DNA of 64,000 nucleotides from contig JADZDP010000116.1 in NCBI GenBank assembly GCA_020850995.1, positions 43,709 to 107,708 on the forward strand, written 5' to 3'. Every line of letters begins with the position of its first letter. Within the stretch, counting starts at the first letter, position 1. Shown here piece after piece: positions 58,701 through 64,000 of the stretch. The notes under the pieces are model-generated. The model made no database searches and was not told where the DNA came from. It worked only from the letters and a program-made list of their open reading frames with translations. Both the position numbers and the translations under genes were made by a program. This DNA comes from Deltaproteobacteria bacterium (GTDB taxonomy: Bacteria; Myxococcota; UBA727; VGSZ01).

Positions 58701-61700
58701 TGCCACCGCTGTCGAGGTGCGCGACACCATCGATCCCTCCTTCGAGACCGCCATCCTCAACGCCGGCGGGCGCGTGGAGGGCGGCGACGTGGTGTTCGAC
58801 CAGGGCACCGACGCGGCGCTGGCCGCCATCGCGCCGGGCGCGTCGGTGGCGCTGCGTTTCGACGCGCGCTTGCTCGCCGTCTTGCCGAACGGCACCGTGG
58901 TGTCGAACCAGGCGCGCACCACCGCTTCGCAAGTGGTGACGCCGGTGCTGTCGGACGACCCCACCACGGGCGCGCCGCTCGATGCCACGCGCTTCACCGT
59001 GACGGCACAGGCGCTGCTCGCGCTCGCCAAGACCTTCGTCGACGACAACGCCGGTGTGTTGGCGCCCGGCGACGACGTCACCTTCACCTTGACGCTCGAG
59101 AACGTGGGCGACGCGCCGGCCACGGTCGTGACGGTCGCAGACGCGCTCGACGGCCGGCTCACCTTCCTCGACTCCGCCGACGGCGGGACCTTCGCGGGTG
59201 GCGTGGTGAGCTTCCCGAGCTTCACGCACCTGCCAGGGGCCGCGCGCGAGCTGCACTTCCGCGCCCGCATCGCCACGCCGCTCGCCGACGGCACCACCAT
59301 TCCCAACCAGGCGCAGGCATCGTCGACCACGGCGCCCGCGGTCGTGTCCGACGATCCCACCACCGTGGCGCCGCTCGATCCGACCATCCTCACGGTGGTG
59401 TCGCGCCCGGTGCTCGACACCGCGATCAAGACGGTCACCGATCTCGACGGCGACGGCGTGTTCGAGCCGAACGGCGCCGTGCGCTACTCCATCACCGTCA
59501 CCAACACCGGCAGCGACGCCGCGCTGCTCGTCACGGTGACAGACACGGTGCCCGCGCAGCTCGGCAGCGTCGTGGTAGGGCAGGGCGGTTCGCTCGCCGG
59601 CGGCGTCGCTACCTGGGCGCTCGGCACCCTTGCGGTCAACGCCAGCAGCACCGTGACCCTCGACGGCCTGCTGGCGCGCCCGCTCGCCGACGGCGTGGTG
59701 GTGTCGAACCAGGCCTTCGTCAGCGCCACCGGCGTCACAGCGCTGCCCACCGACGATCCCAGCACCGGCGCGGTCGACGATCCGACGCGCTTCACGGTGC
59801 GATCGTCGCCGCACCTCGACATCGACAAGACCGTCGTCGACGACAACGGCGCGCCGCTCGAGCCCGGGGACACCTTGACCTGGACGCTGCAGGTGCGCAG
59901 CGACGGCGGACGCAGCGCCGACGCGGTCACGGTGCGCGATCTGATCGACGCCAACCTCGAGGACATCGTGCCGCAAGACGGCGGCGTGCTGGCGGGCAAC
60001 GAGATCACGTGGTCGCTCGCGACGCTGGCTGTGGACACGAGCGTCACGCTCCGCTTCGGCGCCCGCGTGCGCACGCCGCTGCCGAACGGCACGCTCATCG
60101 CGAACCAGGCGCGCGCCAACGTGGCGGAGGCGGGCTTCCCCGACGCGCTCTCCGATGATCCCGCCACGCTCGCGCCCTTCGATGAGACGGTGGTGCAGGT
60201 GGTGAGCGCGGCTGACCTCGCGGCCACCACGCTCGAGACCACCGACGGGACCTTCACGCCCATCACCAACGCTCGCCCGGGCGATGCGGTGCGCTGGGTG
60301 CTCGACGTGCAAAACCGCGGGCGCGCCGCGGCCGTCGATGCAACAGCCGTGCTGACGCTGCCCGCGGAGCTGGTGGTCATCGACGCCCCCGGCGGCGCGG
60401 TGGTCGGCTCGACCGTCACCTTCAGCGCCGCCGGCGTGCCAGCCCTGGCCAGCGTCGTCCCGGGCGACGTGGTGCGCGTGTTCGTCGACGCGCGCTTGGT
60501 GACCCCGCTCGACGACGGCACGCTCGTGAGCGCGCAGGCGATCGTGAGCGAGGACGGCTCGGTGGCGCCCTTCGCCTCCGACGACCCATCCACCGGGCCC
60601 TTCGGCGACGCCACCGTGCTCGAGGTCGAGAGCGCGCCCGACCTGTCGCCGCTCAGCAAGCGCTGGGCCGACGTCAACGGCGCACCAGCGGAGCCCGGCG
60701 ATCTCATCGACTACACGCTGCGCGTCGAGAACGTGGGCGACGCGATCGCGCGCGGCCTGAACCTCACCGACACGGTGCCGGGCACGCTCACCATCGTCGA
60801 CGCCGACGGCGGCGCGGTCGCCGGCGCCACGGTGACGTGGGCGCTTGGGGATGTTGCCCCCGGCGCGGCCAACGCGCTCACCCGCGTGCTGCATGTGCGC
60901 GTGCTGGCCAGCGTGGCCGACGGCACCGTGGTGGACAACCAGGCGACGGTGGTGGGCAGCAACGTGGCTGCCACGCTGAGCGACGATCCCGACAGCGGCC
61001 CCGTCGACGATCCGACGCGCTTCACGGTGGAGACGGTGGGCCGCCTGCGCGTCGACAAGGACGTGTCGGGTGGGCGCATCCACGCGCCCGACGACGTGCT
61101 GACGTGGACCATGACGCTGACGTCGTTTGGCAGCGGCAGCACCGAGGTGTTGGCCTTCACCGACGTCGTCGACGCCGCGCTCACCGATGTGGTGGCTGGG
61201 CCCGGGCTGGTGTTCGACGGCGGCACGCGCACGCTCGCCGGCGTGGTGCCGCCCTTAGCGCCGGGCGCGAGCATGAGCTTCCGCTTCGACGCGCGCGTGG
61301 CCGCCGGCACCGTCAACGGTACGCAGATCGCGAACCAAGCGACCGTGACCGGCACGGAGCTCGGCACCGTGCTGTCGGACGATCCGACGACAGTGGCGGC
61401 GGCCGATGCCACCGTGGTGCTCATCGACGCTCATCCGAACCTCACGACCTCCAGCAAGGTCGCGGTGGATGAGAACGGCGGCGCGCTCCTCGTGGGCGAC
61501 GTAGTGCGCTGGATCGTAACGGTCGTCAACAGCGGCGCAGGCGCGGCGCGCGACGTGCGCGTCAGCGACCAGCTCCCCGCGTCGTTGACGGTGGTGGCGG
61601 TGGAGGACGGTGGCGTCGCTGCGGGCAACGCCGTGGTCTGGGACCAAACCACGACGCCGGCGCTCGCCACCGTCGCGCGCGGCGCGTCGGTCGCCTTGGC

Positions 61701-64000
61701 CGTGCGCGCCCGTATCAACGACACGGTGGCCGACGGCACGCCCATCGCGAACCAGGCGAGCTTGGTGTCGCTCGACGTGAACGGCGTGGTGCTCAGCGAT
61801 GATCCCGCGACCGCACCGCTCGGCGATCCCACCGTCATCGTGCCGAGCGCGCCGAGCTTGGCGCTCACCAAGGACCTGGTGGACGAAAACGGCGGCGTGC
61901 TCGCGCCCGGCGACGTCGTCGAGTACCGCATCGTCATCGGCAACACGGGCAGCGTCGCCGCCACCAACGCGGTGGTGCGCGACGTGGTCCCGACCGGCCT
62001 GGTGGACGTGGTGACGCTCGACGGCGGCACGCTGACCGATGGCGTTGCGACCTGGAGCCTGGCGACGCTGGCGTCGGGGGCAGAGGCCATCCTGCGGCTG
62101 GGCGCGCGCGTCGATCCGCTGGCGGCCGGCGGCACGATGATCGCGAATCAAGCGGAGGCCGTGGCCGACGAGGTCGGGTTGCCGCGCGTCTCCGACGACC
62201 CGACCACGTCGACACCAGGGGATGCCACCGTTCGCTTCGTGGTGGCGAGCGAGGTGTACGCGGGCAGCGTGGAGCTGTTCGATGGTGACAGCGGCGAGCC
62301 GCTCGGGGCCGTGGTGGTGCCGAACCAGCGCGTGCGCGCGCGCATCACCTTCGCCAACCAGGGGACGCAGGTGGCGCAGGCGGTGGTGCTCGAGGTGCCC
62401 TTGCTGCGCGCGCACTTCCTCGTCGACGAGACCACCGAGGGTGGCGTGGTGGTGGGCGACCTGGTGCGCTGGACGGCGAGCCAGACCGGCACACTGGCAC
62501 GCATGGACCCCGGCGACAGCATCAGCGTCGAGCTCGAGGGCGCGCTCGCCGACGTTCTGCCCGACGCGCTCGAGATCCCCGTGGCCGGTCTGGTGACCAG
62601 CGCGACCAGCAACACGCCCACCGTGCTCGGGCCGGCCGTGATGCGCACCCGTAGCGTGGCCGACCTGTCGGCCACCACCAAGGAGCTCATCGACGAAGAC
62701 GGCGGCCTGGTGGAGCCCGGTGACGTGCTGAGCTACCGCATCACGGTGCTCAATGCGGGCGGCGCACCGGCGCGCAACGTGCGCGTCGTCGACGCGGTGC
62801 CCGGCGGCACGGCGTACCTCCCAGGCACCACGCGCGTGCGCGCGTTGCCTGTCGCCGACGTTGGTGGTGGCTCTCCGCTGATCGCGGGCCTGGCGCTCGG
62901 CGATCTCGACCCCGGCCGCGCCGTGGTCGTCGAGTTGCAGGTGCGTGTGCTGCCCACCGCGCCGCGCGGCCTGCGCATCGACAACCAAGCGCTGCTGCGC
63001 GCCGAGGGCGTGCCCGACCCCGCCTCCGACGATCCACGCACGCCGCTGGTGGTGGGCGATCCCACGTCGGTGGTCGTGGGCGGCGGCAGCGCGCTCGTCG
63101 CTCAGAAGCTGGGTGCGCCGTCGCCGGTGCGCGTGGGCGACGAGCTGAGCTTCGTCATCAACATCGAGAACACCGGCAGCGAGCCCGCGCGCGAGCTGCG
63201 CATCGACGATGCCGTGCCGGTTGGCACACGCTACCTGCCCGGGAGCCTGCGCGTCGACGGTGCCTTCGCCACCGACGCGGTCGACCGCGACGATGCCGAG
63301 GTCGACGGCGTCGCCGTCCGCTTCCGTCGCGACGTGCTCGAGGCGGGCGACGGCGTGTCGTTCGCGTTCCGCGTGGTGGTGGAGGACGCCGCGGTGGTGG
63401 TGAACCAAGCGACGGTCGAGAGCACCGACGAGAGCCTGCTCACCGACGCCGAGCCCAGCGTGGCGGGCGATCAGGCGACCACCATCCCCGTGCGCGACGC
63501 CCGCGCGCTGGTGATCGACGAGGCGACCACCAGCATCAACGACGACGACGGCGGGGTGCTTCGCGCCGGTGACGCCGTCACCGTGCGCACGCGCGTGGCG
63601 AACCGTTCACTCGAAGACGTGCTGGTACGGTCGCTTACCATCGGCGTGTCGGCCGGCCTCGAGGTGGACGAGCAAGCGCAGCCGCTCGACGACCTTCGCT
63701 TCGACACCGACCTGCGCGCCTTCGTGCTCGAGCGGCCGCTGCCGGTGCGCGCCGGCGGCGTCGTAGACGTTGCGTTCGCGGCGCGGATCGCCGAGGACGC
63801 GCGCACTGGCGATCAGGTGCAGGCCATCGCCAGCGCCGAGGTGGTCTCGCTCGACACCGCGCTGTTGGCGACGGTGGACCTCGGGCGCGCCGCGCTCACG
63901 GTGGGCCTGATGCCCGGCACAGCCGCGCTGTCGGGCACCTTGTTCCTCGACGGCGGCGCACACGACGGCGCCTTCCAGCCGGAGAGCGACGAGCCGGCGC
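55786..64000 (+). CDS. Giant secreted DUF11-repeat protein (5' part; continues past window end)
   Basis: ATG at 55786, hydrophobic signal segment, frame open to 64000 (more than 2,738 codons); about 17 repeats of type K-T-V-D-x-NGG...GD-YxI-V-NTG...D-P...NQA...SDDPTT. Confidence 0.9.
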   Translation, partial: MPRILPSTGASRAPVWSGVVAAVACGVLCLAAPAAYAITDGTPPARVVTHTVFGAAVGVGNTLMEHDGTANFAVRVGGSEASIPLSRMPADASVVRAFLFWAGTYDPALGVPQDRNLDLTLPDGTLLNDLSADTLLPGEPNGGLNRCLQRNHTFGGGGIPSLRMYVCRREVTWSLQQLGVGGAVGTYGVDDVDLYATDCGSDPGRCQAFFGGWGIVVLWESPTEPVRRDLVLYDGFYALDEQGSTSGGFSSGVSPPFTLDGFTIGASGDGDLTLMAFEGDAQLGVPPQNLLPPGNPLRCDNGRCADFVQLRTSGNPTVTQLQDATNRPGNLMNGSNNQGGGAHPGLDIDTFDVGPSGLNILRANDTAMTMVVGSGDGAPDNGSGGSGELFLLSWLLLSAETYSPRFVNTGTEKVVLEPVAGAGETLNYILRVENDGSAAATNVLVRDQLPTGVSYVTGSTTNTCGVSSTDVGGTSPVLIGAGLNVGTLTIGERCEVRFRVVIDDDVGDGTVLENFFTVAADGLSPLLVGPASTLVQAAELAQPTKTVSVMGGGAPTVGATLSYRVSVANVGARTAPNVSVLDVVPAELDNVTVVAVPPGASDLSAGNTVDVRGITVAPSSTAELVFTGTIRAGVAAGTAIANQGAVSQPSLAAALLTDDPATLATPDPTTIVVASGVSLVGSSKPVSDVNGGVLAPGDVVEYRIRIVKSGPAADIIQIADDLPANVGSCQMVSVPAFGTVSCGAGGANGTGTVSGFVPFLAPGTADVVFRVTVLGAAPDGFVVQNSALLTPAVETSQALVVVSPPLVVVARPIFSSSTKAVLDQNGGDVRPNDVLRYTITVINDGTIPSAATVITDVLPAPLVIESVLDGGSAAAGVVTWPVGALAVGASTTVRFDARVPAGTLDGTTIANTATVSASPPAQDFTTPPATVVVRASPLLVVQKTVADLDGAPWQPADVVRYAITVTNTGDGAATAVEVRDTIDPSFETAILNAGGRVEGGDVVFDQGTDAALAAIAPGASVALRFDARLLAVLPNGTVVSNQARTTASQVVTPVLSDDPTTGAPLDATRFTVTAQALLALAKTFVDDNAGVLAPGDDVTFTLTLENVGDAPATVVTVADALDGRLTFLDSADGGTFAGGVVSFPSFTHLPGAARELHFRARIATPLADGTTIPNQAQASSTTAPAVVSDDPTTVAPLDPTILTVVSRPVLDTAIKTVTDLDGDGVFEPNGAVRYSITVTNTGSDAALLVTVTDTVPAQLGSVVVGQGGSLAGGVATWALGTLAVNASSTVTLDGLLARPLADGVVVSNQAFVSATGVTALPTDDPSTGAVDDPTRFTVRSSPHLDIDKTVVDDNGAPLEPGDTLTWTLQVRSDGGRSADAVTVRDLIDANLEDIVPQDGGVLAGNEITWSLATLAVDTSVTLRFGARVRTPLPNGTLIANQARANVAEAGFPDALSDDPATLAPFDETVVQVVSAADLAATTLETTDGTFTPITNARPGDAVRWVLDVQNRGRAAAVDATAVLTLPAELVVIDAPGGAVVGSTVTFSAAGVPALASVVPGDVVRVFVDARLVTPLDDGTLVSAQAIVSEDGSVAPFASDDPSTGPFGDATVLEVESAPDLSPLSKRWADVNGAPAEPGDLIDYTLRVENVGDAIARGLNLTDTVPGTLTIVDADGGAVAGATVTWALGDVAPGAANALTRVLHVRVLASVADGTVVDNQATVVGSNVAATLSDDPDSGPVDDPTRFTVETVGRLRVDKDVSGGRIHAPDDVLTWTMTLTSFGSGSTEVLAFTDVVDAALTDVVAGPGLVFDGGTRTLAGVVPPLAPGASMSFRFDARVAAGTVNGTQIANQATVTGTELGTVLSDDPTTVAAADATVVLIDAHPNLTTSSKVAVDENGGALLVGDVVRWIVTVVNSGAGAARDVRVSDQLPASLTVVAVEDGGVAAGNAVVWDQTTTPALATVARGASVALAVRARINDTVADGTPIANQASLVSLDVNGVVLSDDPATAPLGDPTVIVPSAPSLALTKDLVDENGGVLAPGDVVEYRIVIGNTGSVAATNAVVRDVVPTGLVDVVTLDGGTLTDGVATWSLATLASGAEAILRLGARVDPLAAGGTMIANQAEAVADEVGLPRVSDDPTTSTPGDATVRFVVASEVYAGSVELFDGDSGEPLGAVVVPNQRVRARITFANQGTQVAQAVVLEVPLLRAHFLVDETTEGGVVVGDLVRWTASQTGTLARMDPGDSISVELEGALADVLPDALEIPVAGLVTSATSNTPTVLGPAVMRTRSVADLSATTKELIDEDGGLVEPGDVLSYRITVLNAGGAPARNVRVVDAVPGGTAYLPGTTRVRALPVADVGGGSPLIAGLALGDLDPGRAVVVELQVRVLPTAPRGLRIDNQALLRAEGVPDPASDDPRTPLVVGDPTSVVVGGGSALVAQKLGAPSPVRVGDELSFVINIENTGSEPARELRIDDAVPVGTRYLPGSLRVDGAFATDAVDRDDAEVDGVAVRFRRDVLEAGDGVSFAFRVVVEDAAVVVNQATVESTDESLLTDAEPSVAGDQATTIPVRDARALVIDEATTSINDDDGGVLRAGDAVTVRTRVANRSLEDVLVRSLTIGVSAGLEVDEQAQPLDDLRFDTDLRAFVLERPLPVRAGGVVDVAFAARIAEDARTGDQVQAIASAEVVSLDTALLATVDLGRAALTVGLMPGTAALSGTLFLDGGAHDGAFQPESDEPA
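56980..63860 (+). repeat. About 17 diverged DUF11-like coding repeats, roughly 360-420 bp each
   Basis: Repeated 'K-x-V-D-x-N-G' / 'NQA' / 'SDDPTT' motifs read in translated frame. Confidence 0.85.

Noticed and set aside
56974-61083. 1369-aa minus-strand ORF
   Set aside because: Antisense to the DUF11-repeat gene; His/Arg/Ala/Val-rich composition typical of GC-rich mirror frames, no motif recognised
61255-63408. 717-aa minus-strand ORF
   Set aside because: Same antisense artefact opposite the repeat protein

Overview
This is a GC-rich, gene-dense bacterial chromosomal window. Its gene content (many Hanks-type Ser/Thr kinases, FHA proteins, sigma-54-type regulators, PEGA/GYF_2/AgmX-like proteins, Cys-rich lipoproteins) suggests Myxococcota/deltaproteobacteria; that assignment is inference. 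I could support about 50 CDS; no rRNA, tRNA, CRISPR or transposase was recognised. Main blocks: four Hanks-type kinases (one follows a c-heme/HAMP sensor, one follows an ECF sigma factor); a 4-hydroxybenzoyl-CoA-reductase-like molybdenum hydroxylase whose beta subunit gene lies apart from alpha/gamma, with XdhC and MocA-like maturation genes nearby; a MntA/HepT-type MNT-HEPN toxin-antitoxin pair; a six-gene, fully overlapping AarF/UbiB + MCE lipid-transport operon with two permeases and two complementary asymmetric ATPases; a four-gene overlapping operon combining an alkyl-DHAP-synthase-like flavoprotein, a small GlcE-position protein, a CCG Fe-S protein and a diacylglycerol-kinase-like lipid kinase; an FHA/degenerate-cyclase gene joined to a kinase gene through a G9 tract; Tol-Pal lipoproteins; and a giant (>2,700 aa, truncated at the right edge) secreted protein built from about 17 DUF11-like repeats. 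Strongest candidates for something undescribed: the GlcDEF-like flavoprotein/Fe-S/lipid-kinase operon (41404-45945), the asymmetric MCE transporter operon (28845-34404) and the G9 junction (48192-48204). All functional calls come from motif reading without database searches.
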